Assembly: GCA_964504335.1 (NCBI GenBank) | Contig: CAZDET010000019.1 | Location: forward strand, 17,150 to 81,149 | Direction: 5' to 3' | DNA: 64,000 nt | Origin: CAZDET01 sp964504335 | GTDB lineage: Bacteria; Bacteroidota; Bacteroidia; Chitinophagales; Saprospiraceae | Shown here: one piece after another, positions 1 to 8,093 of the stretch | Numbering within the stretch: the first letter of the stretch is position 1 | How the letters are laid out: each line of letters starts with the position of its first letter | Program-made: the position numbers and the translations under genes | The notes under the pieces: generated by a model | Database searches by the model: none | Told to the model about the DNA's origin: nothing | What the model saw: the letters and a program-made list of their open reading frames with translations, nothing else

Positions 1-1
1 C

Positions 2-727
2 CGCATTGAAGAAATCGTAGCCAAGACCCGCGAGCAACTCGAAGAACAAATCCGCGAGATCGGTGAACGCACCGTAATTGAACTCGATATCCACGGCCTC
101 GACCCGGCATTGGTTCGTATGGTTGGTCGGATGCGCTTCCGCTCTTCCTACGGACAAAACCTGCTCAAACACTCTAAGGAAACCGCCAATCTTTGTGCCA
201 CGATGGCCGCTGAGTTGGGCCTTTCCAACAAACAGATCAAGCTGGCCAAGCGCGCCGGATTACTCCACGACATCGGCAAGGTGGCCGACGAGCAAAGCGA
301 ACTATCGCATGCTCTGCTCGGCATGGATATGTGTAAGAAAGCCAAGGAGCACCCCGCCGTGATCAACGCCGTGGGGGCCCACCACGACGAGATCGAAATG
401 ACGGGCATCATCTCCCCGATCATTCAGGCATGCGACGCCATTTCTGGTGCCCGCCCCGGTGCCCGGCGCGAAATTCTGGAAAGCTACCTCAAGCGCATCG
501 GAGAGCTGGAAGAACTGGCCATGGATCACGACGGCGTACAAAAAGCCTTCGCCATGCAGGCTGGCCGCGAACTGCGTGTCATTGTCGAATCGGAAAAAGT
601 AACCGACGAATACGCCGACGAGCTATCCTTTAAAATTTCACAGAAAATTCAGGATGAAATGCAGTATCCCGGTCAGATCAAAGTAACGGTCATCCGGGAG
701 AAGCGAGCGGTTGCGTACGCGCGATAG
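2..727 (+). CDS. rny: Ribonuclease Y, C-terminal part (5' end outside window)
   Basis: Endoribonuclease that starts mRNA decay, normally anchored to the inner membrane. The reading frame is open from base 2, so the N-terminal membrane anchor, coiled coil and most of the KH domain lie outside the window. The visible part begins just after the KH domain and contains the family stretch RFRSSYGQN followed by the HD phosphohydrolase domain with LLHDIGK (about bases 261-281) and a conserved AHHDE. The C-terminal part, ending in a VIREKRAVAYAR-like tail, is typical of full-length RNase Y. A DtxR-type regulator follows 14 bases downstream on the same strand. The assignment is firm; only the start is missing. 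Confidence 0.93.
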   Translation, partial: RIEEIVAKTREQLEEQIREIGERTVIELDIHGLDPALVRMVGRMRFRSSYGQNLLKHSKETANLCATMAAELGLSNKQIKLAKRAGLLHDIGKVADEQSELSHALLGMDMCKKAKEHPAVINAVGAHHDEIEMTGIISPIIQACDAISGARPGARREILESYLKRIGELEELAMDHDGVQKAFAMQAGRELRVIVESEKVTDEYADELSFKISQKIQDEMQYPGQIKVTVIREKRAVAYAR

Positions 728-741
728 GATATTGGTTTGAT

Positions 742-1407
742 ATGTCGAGTCTTTCAACAGCGGAGGAAAATTATCTGAAAGCCATCTTCAAGCTGGGTGA
801 AAAACAGCAGAAGCCGGTGCGTAACAACGCCATTGCAAAGGAGTTGGAAACGAGCGCGGCCTCTGTTACCGACATGTTGCTGCGCTTGTCGAGCAAGGAA
901 CTGGTCCACTACGAATCCCATAAGGGGGTACGCCTGACCAACCTCGGCCGGAAGCTAGCCACCCAACTGATTCGACGCCACCGTCTTTGGGAGACGTTTC
1001 TAGTAGACAAGCTCGGTTTCAACTGGGACGAAGTCCACGAACCCGCTGAGCAATTAGAGCATATTGATGACGAGAAACTGGTGGATCGCCTCGACCAGTT
1101 TCTCGGCCATCCTCAATTCGATCCCCACGGCGACCCGATTCCCGATGCCGACGGCAATTTCACCGAGCGCCGCCAGGTGTTGCTATCTCAAATCAGCCCC
1201 GGAAAATCGGCCATCGTTGTCGGGGTTCACGATCATACGACCGATTTTCTACAGCACCTCGAATACCTCGGCCTCGTGTTGGGTGCCCGCGTGGAAGTCT
1301 GCCAACATTTTGCGTTCGACAATTCCCTTCAAGTTCGCATTAACAATAGCACCGAGCGGACGATCAGCCAGAAGATTAGCCAGCATTTGTACGTGCAGCA
1401 GACGTAA
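742..1407 (+). CDS. DtxR/MntR-family metal-dependent transcriptional regulator
   Basis: Predicted Mn2+ or Fe2+ responsive repressor, 221 residues. Residues 1-65 form the winged helix-turn-helix (STAEENYLKAIF start, then KELETSAASVTDML recognition region). Residues about 70-140 are the metal-binding and dimerization domain, with RRHRLWETFL and HEPAEQLEH, which match the conserved His/Glu ligand regions of MntR and IdeR. Residues about 145-217 look like the SH3-like FeoA domain found in the longer, IdeR-like members. Which metal it senses cannot be told from sequence. It follows rny by 14 bases and may be cotranscribed. No metal transporter gene lies nearby, so its targets are elsewhere. Confidence 0.9.
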   Translation: MSSLSTAEENYLKAIFKLGEKQQKPVRNNAIAKELETSAASVTDMLLRLSSKELVHYESHKGVRLTNLGRKLATQLIRRHRLWETFLVDKLGFNWDEVHEPAEQLEHIDDEKLVDRLDQFLGHPQFDPHGDPIPDADGNFTERRQVLLSQISPGKSAIVVGVHDHTTDFLQHLEYLGLVLGARVEVCQHFAFDNSLQVRINNSTERTISQKISQHLYVQQT

Positions 1408-1411
1408 TGGC

Positions 1412-1455
1412 GAATGGTGAATATTAACGCTTAGAACATTCGCTATTCACCGTTC
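1412..1455. terminator. Hairpin between convergent genes (possible bidirectional terminator)
   Basis: A 12-base-pair stem (1412-1423 with 1444-1455, one G-T wobble) encloses a 20-base loop between the end of the DtxR-type gene and the end of the amidohydrolase gene. The arms are of the ATTCACC-ATTC type. There is no strong T-run on either side, so terminator function is inferred from position. Confidence 0.45.
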
Positions 1456-1466
1456 ACTACTCACTA

Positions 1467-2795
1467 TTACTTCACCTGTTTCCCGTGTTTCATCACCATA
1501 TCTACATTCTGTAGCAGATCGATGTAGCGTAGCACATCTCCCTGCACGGCGATGATATCGGCGAATTTACCTTCGCTGATGGTGCCGTAGTCATCGGCTA
1601 CGCCCATGAGCACGGAGGGCCAGTAAGTCGCTGCCCGAATGGCGTACATCGGATCGATACCGAATTCGTTGACCCAGACGTCCAGTTCGTTCCAGGTAGA
1701 TTGGCAGTGAAACTTCATGGGGATACCGCTATCCGTTCCGATGAGCAGGACGACGCCGGCTTCCATCAGTTGCTTGACTTTGGTTTCGAGCGTTGGCCGG
1801 CGAACGGGTGTGATTTGAAAATACGGGAGGCGATCCGGATGTTGGATCGACTGCTCGATGTCGGCAATAATATCCTCCGGCAGATCGAGGTGCCAGCAAT
1901 CGTTGTCGAGTTTTTCCGGGTTATCGCGGACGTATTCGTAGTTGTAGAGGCCCTCTACGGTGGGCGTCCAGAAGAGGGGGCCGATATTCATCTGCGCAGT
2001 GCGTTCTTTGAGCATTTCCAGCACATCGTCGGGATAGCGCGGAGCGGAGGAGAGGCCCGTATGTTCGAAGCAATCCACGCCGGCAATCAGGCCGCGGCGG
2101 ATTTCCTCCGGTCGGTGGGAGTGTGCTACGACGGTGAGGTTGTTTGCATGGGCAGTTTCCACCACCGCTGTTACTTCTTCCATCGTCATCTGATCCTGAT
2201 CGATGAGCTTGATGCAGTCGACGCCGGCATCGGCCAGCTGCTGTACTTTGGCGCGGGCATCCGCAACGCCATTGACGCCCCAGCGAAAGGCTTCCGTGCC
2301 CGGATAGGGCTGATGCTGGATGAAGGGGCCGGACATGTACATCGTCGGTCCGGGAATTTCGCCGGCATTGATGCGGTCGCGCACGGAAATGCTGGCTTCC
2401 AGCGGCGCCCCGAGGTCGCGGGCGCTCGTCACTCCCGCCATTAGCAACTGGTGAGCCGAGGCGGGCATCACCACATCGGCAAAGCGATCGATGTAAGCGG
2501 TATCCCAGTGGGCGTAATCAGAGTGGCCGTTGATCATCAGGTGCACGTGCATATCCCACAGTCCGGGCAGTACCGTCATGCCCTCGGTAGAGATGATTTC
2601 GGCGTCGGTGGGGATATCAATTTGCCCCTGCGTACCTATGGCGGTGATGCGCTCTCCCTCGACGAGGATGACACTATTGGGAATGGGATCACTGCCGAAG
2701 CCGTCGATCAGTCGGCCGCCGACCAGGGCCTTTGTCTGAGCGAATAGAATGATGCCACAGAGGAGGAATGCTAGCGAGAGGAGAGTGTGTTTCAT
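1467..2795 (-). CDS. Secreted metal-dependent amidohydrolase
   Basis: Amidohydrolase-superfamily enzyme of the imidazolonepropionase/prolidase-like group, 442 residues. The start at 2795 (MKHTLLSLAFLLCG) gives a clean signal peptide ending near FAQ; longer in-frame versions would place it inside a meaningless extension that overlaps a structured non-coding element. Metal-binding motifs are GLWDMHVHL (first HxH), a middle VVAHSHRP and a late GTDSGIP that supplies the catalytic Asp. The carboxy end has the usual beta-sandwich return (GKFADIIAVQGD). The substrate is unknown; relatives act on cyclic amides or Xaa-Pro peptides. It lies downstream of non-coding element copy C, whose promoter could drive it with a leader of about 265 bases. 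Confidence 0.88.
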   Translation of the reverse strand: MKHTLLSLAFLLCGIILFAQTKALVGGRLIDGFGSDPIPNSVILVEGERITAIGTQGQIDIPTDAEIISTEGMTVLPGLWDMHVHLMINGHSDYAHWDTAYIDRFADVVMPASAHQLLMAGVTSARDLGAPLEASISVRDRINAGEIPGPTMYMSGPFIQHQPYPGTEAFRWGVNGVADARAKVQQLADAGVDCIKLIDQDQMTMEEVTAVVETAHANNLTVVAHSHRPEEIRRGLIAGVDCFEHTGLSSAPRYPDDVLEMLKERTAQMNIGPLFWTPTVEGLYNYEYVRDNPEKLDNDCWHLDLPEDIIADIEQSIQHPDRLPYFQITPVRRPTLETKVKQLMEAGVVLLIGTDSGIPMKFHCQSTWNELDVWVNEFGIDPMYAIRAATYWPSVLMGVADDYGTISEGKFADIIAVQGDVLRYIDLLQNVDMVMKHGKQVK

Positions 2796-2889
2796 ATAGT
2801 CCGGTTTTAGGCTCAATATAAAATGAAATCGCCATTTTCTAAGGTTGCCGTTGGTGCTGAAGCAGTGAATGGAACGCGCAGGGAGCGTT

Positions 2890-3060
2890 GTCGAAGCCTG
2901 GTCGGCGGCGATCGGCGGGGCGGGACACCATATACGTGGGAGGGGTAAATGCCCGCCCTCCACCACCACGCTTCACGGGATGCAACGAGCCGGCAGCCCG
3001 GTCATTACCAGCCTTATAAGTACAGGATCCTTGTGATCAGATTGGATGCTCCTTTGCAGG
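2890..3060 (-). ncRNA. Structured intergenic element, copy C (predicted small RNA or leader)
   Basis: Third and most diverged copy of a family also found at about 8094-8350 and 49003-49222. Read on the minus strand, a promoter (TTG at 3095-3093, 20 bases, CATCTTTG at 3072-3065) is followed by CCAATCTGAT at 3045-3036. The core then runs from GCTGGTA at 3012-3006 through a GGCGGGC arm and a pairing CCCTCCC arm to ACGTATATGGTGT around 2935-2922. Order and spacing match copies A and B. The amidohydrolase gene begins about 95 bases after the core, so this copy could be its 5' leader or a separate RNA. The 3' boundary is a guess. Confidence 0.6.
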
Positions 3061-3064
3061 ATTA

Positions 3065-3095
3065 CAAAGATGCGCCTATCAAACGGTATTGTCAA
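3065..3095 (-). promoter_or_regulatory. Promoter of non-coding element copy C
   Basis: Bacteroidota-type promoter on the minus strand: TTG at 3095-3093, exactly 20 bases, then CATCTTTG at 3072-3065 (consensus TAnnTTTG, first base differs). The same 20-base spacing and ATCTTTG core occur before the other two copies. Confidence 0.65.
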
Positions 3096-3135
3096 GTTCG
3101 AAATCCAACTTATCCGTTTATAAACGTTTAGCCAA

Positions 3136-3840
3136 CTACGGCATCGGTACCAACCGCACATCGATGCGATCAATGTAAATCGTAGTCGTGCCTTCAAACC
3201 CGGAATCCGTACCGAACAGCACCCACAAATTTCCGTTTTCGTCGGTGGTGGCCCTGAGGGGTGGATTCGTTTTTCGCTCGAGTAACACGTATTCCCATTG
3301 ATCGGTACCGTTAGCATAATTGCCGATTACGACAGCATCCGCTCCTCCCACCGATTGATTCCCCTTGTCGAGATTCATACGCAACCAAGGGTCATCGGGC
3401 TTGAGGATAGCGTTCGGTTCCTCCGTCACGGCACCGAACTTGAGCGTTACAGCCTCCCCGGGGCTACCGCCGATACCAAAGCTGCCATCCGGTATATCTG
3501 ATGCATAGAATACCGTACCTTCTATCTCGTAGATTCGATTAGGTTCTAGATTGCTAAGGCGTTTTTTAACGAACATGAAGAGGTCGTCGCTGTGGTTATT
3601 GCCGTTCAGCACGAGTGCCCCCTCCAATGTGTCGAGGGGTGCAGGCAAGCTATCGTGGCTAAAGGCCAACTCGTAAAAGATCTCCTCCCCCGGTGGATAA
3701 TCGGCAAAATCGCCTTGCCAGCCATCCGTATCGGTTCGAAAATCAAAAGAGCGGGTCTGCTCAGAGCCACTTCCCTCCTTGTCGCAACTAGCAATCAATA
3801 GGGCTAGAAGAAATAGAATGATGAACGATGAGTTTTGCAT
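3136..3840 (-). CDS. Lipoprotein of unknown function
   Basis: 234 residues starting at 3840 (MQNSSFIILFLLALLIASC), where the last Cys is a good lipobox cysteine, so the mature protein should be lipid-anchored and probably displayed on the envelope. The mature part reads like a beta-sandwich: DFRTDTDGWQGDFADYPPGE near the start resembles the entry strand of carbohydrate-binding-like or LamG-like jelly rolls, and there are repeated short beta segments (TVFYASDIPDGSFGIGG, TIYIDRIDVRLV). No catalytic motif is visible. It stands alone, between non-coding copy C and a divergent small lipoprotein gene. No family is claimed. Confidence 0.75.
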   Translation of the reverse strand: MQNSSFIILFLLALLIASCDKEGSGSEQTRSFDFRTDTDGWQGDFADYPPGEEIFYELAFSHDSLPAPLDTLEGALVLNGNNHSDDLFMFVKKRLSNLEPNRIYEIEGTVFYASDIPDGSFGIGGSPGEAVTLKFGAVTEEPNAILKPDDPWLRMNLDKGNQSVGGADAVVIGNYANGTDQWEYVLLERKTNPPLRATTDENGNLWVLFGTDSGFEGTTTIYIDRIDVRLVPMP

Positions 3841-4046
3841 GGTTTTTTGTGGTTTACTAATCGGACAGACGGACCACAAAGAGAGGGCGTTGGGTGTTTT
3901 TCGTTAATCTGGTGTTAAAGCGATCTGATGTAAACTAGAACATTAAATCCAGGAAAACCAGGATAGCGACGCTTCAGGAATCCGGTTACTTTTACTTTCG
4001 AGCGCCCCATACGAGGCTCTTTTTTATTCACCTAAACCCAATTCAC

Positions 4047-4526
4047 ATGTTTCCCTTTTCATGCAAGCAAGGCCACAACTGGCCGTCCCTGTGGCTCCTG
4101 GCCATTATTTTCGTCGCCACGCTCCTGATGGGCTGCCGCCCGAATGCAGCAGATCCGGACCTGACTCCCGAAGAGCAATTCAGTGAGGTAATAGAGAATT
4201 ATCCGACCGTCGCGAATTACCTGGTCCGGTCGGACATCGCCTTCGAGCTGTTGGAAAATGCTGGAATCTCGCAACTAGCGGATTCCATCCTTATCACGGG
4301 AATCAATCCTGCACTAGAAGAGTCCCTTCGCGAAAACGCCAGATTAAATCGATGCGAGGGAACGATCTTGCGCAATTGCTTCACTATTGTTTGTACGGAC
4401 CCAGAAGAGGTGTGTGATTTTAACTGCGAAAACGAGCAGGACATCGCCCAGGCAGCCTGCCAAGTACGAGAAGCCTGGTGTCGAGCGCGGACCGGAACAG
4501 AGTGTCGGTTAGTACCGCTGGATTAA
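4047..4526 (+). CDS. Small cysteine-rich lipoprotein, unknown function
   Basis: 159 residues. A hydrophobic N-terminal helix (LWLLAIIFVATLLMGC) ends in a lipobox, so Cys30 or so is the likely lipidation site. The middle has a helical stretch (SDIAFELLENAGISQLADSILITG), and the last 60 residues carry nine Cys (CEGTILRNC, CTDPEEVCDFNCEN and following), which suggests disulfides in the periplasm or outside the cell. Its stop codon overlaps the stop of the convergent S8 protease gene within TTAA at 4523-4526. I recognise no family. Confidence 0.7.
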   Translation: MFPFSCKQGHNWPSLWLLAIIFVATLLMGCRPNAADPDLTPEEQFSEVIENYPTVANYLVRSDIAFELLENAGISQLADSILITGINPALEESLRENARLNRCEGTILRNCFTIVCTDPEEVCDFNCENEQDIAQAACQVREAWCRARTGTECRLVPLD

Positions 4527-6937
4527 CGGATAACCAGCCTTCCCGTTGCTTCCCGATAGTTATCGGTAATCCGATAGATATATACCCCCTTCGGCAAGCC
4601 TTCCAGGGAAATAGTTGCATACTCCGCTAGGTTGGAGGCTTCGCGCAGCAGTTGGCCCTGCACACTGTACAAACTAAACTGGGTATTGCTGGAGGGGGCT
4701 ATATCACTGTAGACGTTTAAATAGCCATTCCGGGGTGCCGGATTTGGGAAGACGACGAATTGCTGCCGGCCGGCATACAATACATTGGTCGTTGCATAAG
4801 CAATGACTTGCCCCCCTTCCCGAATCAAGCGCACGCGATACTGGTTGTGGCCCGACGCGGCCGTGGTATCCTTCCATTCGATGTCCATTTGATTCGGTTT
4901 TAGCGTAGCAATTTGTTTAAATTCCATCCCATCAAACCGATCTACGTAAATCGCGGATAATCCATAAATCGAATTTAAATCGAGAAAAAGTTGGACGCCT
5001 TCCTCGAACGTGGCTTCTCCAAAAAAGGAAGTGATGTAACAGGTAGGGGCCTGCTTTCGAAAATCGTAGGTATAGCTAGCCGCACCGTCATACCCATTGG
5101 GAAAGGTAGGCTGAATACGATACCAGCCTGCTAGTAAGTTTTCTTTTGGCAGCACTATGGTTGTGTCCTGGGTTTCAGCGGTTGGTATAAACCGAGCCTG
5201 CATCGTATCGAACACTTCCAAGGCGTAAGCGCTCGCCATGGAAGTGCCCGACCATTCTAATCGGATCGTATCGCCGCAAACATAGGCCGGAGCAGCTACA
5301 AGTGGCCGGGTCACCGCGAAGGTATCCGAAAGAATCGATCGATTACCGATTACCATCCGGGCCAGATACAGCCCCTCTTTTTCCGGAACATCCCACCGAT
5401 GGACTCCCAGGCGAAGGTTAATATCCTGGCTAATGCGCTGCCACTGTTTTTCCTCAACCGCTCGGACTTCCAGGTGGCCGAAGTTTTCTTCAACGTGACT
5501 TTCCCAACGGAAGTAATCGGTTTTCCCTCCGTAAGCGGGCATAATCTCTTTCCCGAGCGGATGGTGCCAGACGAATTCTCCCGCATGCTCCCAATGGTAG
5601 GCAAGTGCAAAGGGTTGCCTCACTGGGTTTTCGGATGCCGTGGTCACTACCAATTCGTAGGCCCCGGCGGGCAAATGCTCTGCGCGGATAAGTTCTTGAC
5701 TATTCAGAGTGTCTACCCCGCGGTAGGCTGGCTTTTCCAGCCGCACACTCTCCGGGTGTTGTGCCAATACCCACGGAAAGTGGTGGGTCCCATCGGGTCC
5801 AACTAACTCAATATTTAGATCGTTCTGCAGTGCCTTGGTAGCCCCCACCGGTGCCGGCGGATCGATCCAGGCGATAGCCGCCGAAAAGCTGGAACCGCTA
5901 GTGGCCAGTTTGAGGGGGAGTCGGAAGGTATCCCGAGCGGCTATTCGCCCTTCTACAAATTGGGCGGCCTGGAGGACGTCCATTGCCTTAAGGCTATTTA
6001 CATTTCCATAGCCCGTTTTGAAATCCGGGCCGGGCAGGTGCACATCTTTGGCCGAACAGAGGAGTACGGATCGTATTAGGGCAGAGGAAGGCACCCGACC
6101 GTAGGCTTCCTCAAAAGCCTGTTGGAGCAGCACCACCACGCCAGAGACCAGGGCGGCACTATTGGAAGTGGCAGGACCGCCTGCCGTAACCAAATCTGGT
6201 TTGATACGGCCGTCGTAGGTCGGGCCATTGCTCGAAAAAGCATACGGTGATAAATCGGCAGCTACCGCTCCTATCACCAACGTATTCTTGGCCGATTTAA
6301 AATTACCGGTCAGAGTAGCTGCATTTGGGATGCCTGCGTAAGGACCGCTTTGCACGGTATCCAGCCCGCGGTTGCCCGCGGAAAAGACGTGCACTAGTGA
6401 AGAAAGACGATGCACATTGGCGTCAAAGCTCCGGGCCTCCGGCCCATAAAAGGATTCGATTTCAGTTCCATACGAGTGGTTTTGCACCCAGGTATTCAGG
6501 TTTCGATAAGTGGCATCCGAATCGGGCATTGGCACGGCAAAGGATACGTTCGCCAGCATTGCCTCGGGGGCAACGCCTAACCCGGCAGCGGAAGAATGCC
6601 CCGCACCGGCCACAATGGTAGCCATGTCTGTGGCGTGGGTACTCATTCGTCGGGCCTCTTGCCCTGTAGGCAAATACCGCCCCCGCAAGTCGAGATCGGT
6701 CGTATCGAAGCGCTCATCCTTAATCGATACGGCGCGCTGCTGCCCTCGCAGGTCCGGATAGTAGTAATGCAGGGCGTTTATCTGGTTAGCCGTTAGATCA
6801 ATTCCGATAATTCGACTTTTATCATGTCCATTTTGGGATTGGGCGACGGGAATAACAATTAAAAAACCAGCCACTACCAATATTGAAGTTAATTTCGTAA
6901 AAATTGGTCGAAAAACATTATTTATTGGAAGAGCCAT
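4523..6937 (-). CDS. Secreted subtilisin-like (S8) serine protease with T9SS sorting domain
   Basis: 804 residues, start at 6937 (MALPINNVF) followed by a signal peptide ending near VAQSQ. The S8 catalytic domain spans about residues 40-350. Likely Asp is D74 (AVSIKDERFD), His is H101 (STHATDMATIVAGAG), the oxyanion Asn is in VFSAGNRG (about 189) and the Ser is S258 (PATSNSAALVSG). Each motif differs from the textbook DTG, HGTHVAG and GTSMAAP, so this is a divergent member. Fibronectin-like or jelly-roll segments follow. The last 80 residues (FPNPAPRNGYLNVYS to GVYIYRI and RLVIR) are a type A T9SS C-terminal signal for secretion and surface attachment. An M57-like peptidase gene lies just upstream on the same strand. 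Confidence 0.9.
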   Translation of the reverse strand: MALPINNVFRPIFTKLTSILVVAGFLIVIPVAQSQNGHDKSRIIGIDLTANQINALHYYYPDLRGQQRAVSIKDERFDTTDLDLRGRYLPTGQEARRMSTHATDMATIVAGAGHSSAAGLGVAPEAMLANVSFAVPMPDSDATYRNLNTWVQNHSYGTEIESFYGPEARSFDANVHRLSSLVHVFSAGNRGLDTVQSGPYAGIPNAATLTGNFKSAKNTLVIGAVAADLSPYAFSSNGPTYDGRIKPDLVTAGGPATSNSAALVSGVVVLLQQAFEEAYGRVPSSALIRSVLLCSAKDVHLPGPDFKTGYGNVNSLKAMDVLQAAQFVEGRIAARDTFRLPLKLATSGSSFSAAIAWIDPPAPVGATKALQNDLNIELVGPDGTHHFPWVLAQHPESVRLEKPAYRGVDTLNSQELIRAEHLPAGAYELVVTTASENPVRQPFALAYHWEHAGEFVWHHPLGKEIMPAYGGKTDYFRWESHVEENFGHLEVRAVEEKQWQRISQDINLRLGVHRWDVPEKEGLYLARMVIGNRSILSDTFAVTRPLVAAPAYVCGDTIRLEWSGTSMASAYALEVFDTMQARFIPTAETQDTTIVLPKENLLAGWYRIQPTFPNGYDGAASYTYDFRKQAPTCYITSFFGEATFEEGVQLFLDLNSIYGLSAIYVDRFDGMEFKQIATLKPNQMDIEWKDTTAASGHNQYRVRLIREGGQVIAYATTNVLYAGRQQFVVFPNPAPRNGYLNVYSDIAPSSNTQFSLYSVQGQLLREASNLAEYATISLEGLPKGVYIYRITDNYREATGRLVIR

Positions 6938-6975
6938 TGTTTCACTATTTGAGGCTATAACCGAATAAGAGAACC

Positions 6976-7013
6976 CTGCTTTGATAAAGCAGCCGCCGGC
7001 AAACACCGGCGGC
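6976..7013 (-). terminator. Two adjacent hairpins between the M57 and S8 protease genes
   Basis: An 8-base-pair GC-rich stem (6992-6999 with 7006-7013) touches a second 7-base-pair stem (6976-6982 with 6986-6992). They lie between the end of the M57 peptidase gene and the start of the S8 gene on the same strand. There is no long U-run, so this may be a weak terminator, an attenuator or an RNA-processing signal. Confidence 0.45.
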
Positions 7014-7054
7014 CATCCAAGCATCTACTATTGCAAATCAGAATTCAAGTTAAA

Positions 7055-7918
7055 TCAGTATAATATGCGCAGCGCGTCCTTATCGGCATCACTAAACTCC
7101 CCATCGGTAGAGGTGCTGTAGCATGCAGCCATAATGGAACCTGAGTCGAATATGGGCGTTCCGCTGATACGGATGGCGCTGCTTTCGCTACCCCCGCTAC
7201 CACATGAACGGGACCGGTTGTACCAATCGGAGTGGCGCAATCCGAGGCAATGGCCAATTTCGTGGGTCATTACGTGTTCGATGGCATCTAGTGAATTGGC
7301 GTCCGTTCCGGAATTAATTTTGATGGTTTTGTGCGGATCGCCCTTCGAATTGGGGAACCCGGCTACTCCACCGCCTCCTTTTTTATTTCGCTTTCTGACT
7401 ACGATATCGTAACCACTCTTATTTTCTCCAAAGGCCAACGTAAACCGTAGGCGTAGATTTAGTGCGTTGTAGTTGTCAATTGCCCGTTGCAGTCCCGTCC
7501 GCATTCTGGCCGTCAGGGCCTTATTGCCTTTAGTATATCCCAGTACTCGGATCGTCCGGGGGGCATCTACCAGGTTTTTGTGGCGATACTGCTCACCGTT
7601 GGGGCCAATATGGTGGATTTCACTTTCGAGCATATCCTTGAAGTTCTGCTTAGTGATCATGATATCACCTTCCAGCAGGTAGGCCTTTTCGCCAAATTCG
7701 GCCATTTCTTCATCATCGACATCGGTTAATTGGATATCGCTGACATCAAAACCCAATTGCCGAAATTGCTCCTTTACTTCTTCTGAAATAACGGCTTCTT
7801 CTGGCACGGTAAACTCCGCTTCCTCCTTACAGGACACAACGACCATACTGAGAAGCAGAAGCAGAAAAAACGGGCGAGCCCATCCGATCAAGGAGTTACT
7901 AATGGTAGAAATCTTCAT
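7055..7918 (-). CDS. M57-like zinc metalloprotease, lipoprotein
   Basis: 287 residues. The N-terminus has a hydrophobic segment ending in a lipobox (SMVVVSCKEE), so it is probably anchored to the envelope. The catalytic domain contains HVMTHEIGHCLGLRHSDW (about residues 213-230), an HExxHxxGxxH zinc site with the HEIGH signature of the M57/DAHEIGH family. A further Cys-rich loop and a Met-turn-like SGSIMAACY follow. A glycine-rich KKGGGGVAGFP stretch precedes the active site. Relatives are thought to be secreted proteases; the substrate is unknown. The S8 protease gene follows on the same strand after a 117-base gap with tandem hairpins. Confidence 0.86.
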   Translation of the reverse strand: MKISTISNSLIGWARPFFLLLLLSMVVVSCKEEAEFTVPEEAVISEEVKEQFRQLGFDVSDIQLTDVDDEEMAEFGEKAYLLEGDIMITKQNFKDMLESEIHHIGPNGEQYRHKNLVDAPRTIRVLGYTKGNKALTARMRTGLQRAIDNYNALNLRLRFTLAFGENKSGYDIVVRKRNKKGGGGVAGFPNSKGDPHKTIKINSGTDANSLDAIEHVMTHEIGHCLGLRHSDWYNRSRSCGSGGSESSAIRISGTPIFDSGSIMAACYSTSTDGEFSDADKDALRILY

Positions 7919-8057
7919 TTAAAGTACGATTAGCGGTGAAAAGTGAATTCACATGTGGGGGATGTGAGTTAGTGTTCATTCCTCTGTAGATACCGGATGA
8001 GAATGTGACCGGGGTACTCTTCTTTTTTTATTTTTTTTGACAAATGGAAAATCGGGC

Positions 8058-8088
8058 TTGATTGTCATCCCCGAAAACCCGATCTTTG
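8058..8088 (+). promoter_or_regulatory. Promoter of non-coding element copy A
   Basis: TTG at 8058-8060, exactly 20 bases, then GATCTTTG at 8081-8088. The preceding CGGGC is shared with the promoter of copy B. Transcription would start about 8094-8097 and run away from any same-strand gene for 2 kb. Confidence 0.65.
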
Positions 8089-8093
8089 TGCTA

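Noticed and set aside
3093..3108. T-arm-like GTTCGAAATCC, possible tRNA
   Set aside because: No acceptor or anticodon stem fits around it; the bases are part of the copy C promoter region.
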